From Legionella_A sp049239925 (GTDB lineage Bacteria > Pseudomonadota > Gammaproteobacteria > Legionellales > Legionellaceae): DNA of 45,968 nucleotides. The translations under genes and the position numbers were made by a program. Shown here one piece after another: positions 45,758-45,968 of this stretch (its first letter is position 1; each line of letters begins with the position of its first letter). The notes below the pieces were generated by a model. That model was not told the DNA's origin. It saw nothing but the letters and a program-made list of their open reading frames with translations, and did not search any database. The DNA lies in assembly GCA_049239925.1 (NCBI GenBank), contig JBMLTO010000100.1, positions 1 to 45,968 of the forward strand, in the 5' to 3' direction.

Positions 45758-45968
45758 ACTGAATTGCCAAAACAAGAAGAACGCATCTGCGCTCGATTAA
45801 AACGAAACTTGTGAAATTCTCGAGGCGGCAGCTACGCCAAGGAATTAAACAGGAAACGTTCGATTTTCTCGGCTTCACGTTTTATCTGGGAAAATCCCGT
45901 AAGGGATACTGCCTTGTAAAACTGAAGACAATCGGCAAACGACGCAGTCTGAAACTCAAAAAGACGAA
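45758..45968 (+). pseudogene. Group II intron reverse transcriptase/maturase fragment (runs off right edge)
   Basis: The reading frame from about 45796 to the edge encodes IKTKLVKFSRRQL followed by ETFDFLGFTFYLGKSRKGYC. This matches the end of the reverse transcriptase domain of group II intron LtrA-like proteins (EKTKLxxFxR...FDFLGFTF). Just upstream, TELPKQ in another frame looks like the preceding family segment, implying a frameshift near 45785. The N-terminal reverse transcriptase motifs are missing, so it is a truncated copy. Whether the maturase domain is intact beyond 45968 cannot be seen. Confidence 0.72.

Noticed and set aside
1..45968. CRISPR arrays, tRNA or rRNA genes
   Set aside because: No regular short direct repeats with spacers and no tRNA-like cloverleaf or rRNA sequence were recognised on either strand.

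Overview
The window looks like a chromosomal segment of a low-GC gammaproteobacterium, most likely a host-associated member of the Legionellales (Legionella, Coxiella or Berkiella type). This rests on the RecJ, AsnS, LolC/LolD, homodimeric AceE and AmpE-like proteins, combined with AT-rich DNA, several very large helical proteins and many decayed insertion sequences. No rRNA, tRNA or CRISPR array was found.

Layout. 1-1235: the 5' part of a minus-strand repeat protein that runs off the left edge, then a decayed IS4-type transposase and one end of an IS5-like element. 1236-4349: a phosphoglycerate-mutase-like gene overlapping recJ, then yqhA. 4461-9302: an unrecognised 1,613-residue helical protein with an acidic tail. 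9303-12027: lolC-lolD between two solo IS5-like ends; the second end supplies the lolD stop codon and is followed by a truncated IS5-type transposase. 12028-14071: asnS (minus) divergent from a small exported Cys-rich protein. 14072-14812: a decayed IS1634-type transposase. 14813-17632: Leu/Phe/Val dehydrogenase plus O-methyltransferase (minus), divergent from a glycerophosphodiester phosphodiesterase. 18168-20490: a CPA2 antiporter lacking its RCK domain, an AmpE-like protein and a small Cys-rich lipoprotein. 20569-26104: the pyruvate dehydrogenase complex aceE-aceF-lpdA. 26232-27014 (minus): a PolB-type 3'-5' exonuclease.

27015-27678 is a structured intergenic region. It has three perfect 9-base DnaA boxes, two of them forming a palindrome inside nested inverted repeats, then a good sigma70 promoter. 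That promoter reads into the most striking gene, 27679-40266: a 4,195-residue protein with a complete SecA-type helicase motor buried in its middle (about residues 2030-2590), between roughly 2,000 residues of N-terminal and 1,600 residues of C-terminal helical sequence. The C-terminal arm has a tandem duplication with 98 identical bases. After a terminator come a lytic-transglycosylase-like lipoprotein, adk overlapping a monothiol (CxxS) thioredoxin-like gene, and a classical autotransporter. A 113-bp MITE-like element and a fragment of a group II intron reverse transcriptase close the window.

The housekeeping genes are ordinary. The distinctive content is the set of giant or repeat-containing proteins (1-426, 4461-9302, 27679-40266) and the surface proteins. 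An effector or host-interaction role for the giant proteins is inference only; nothing in the window encodes a secretion system.
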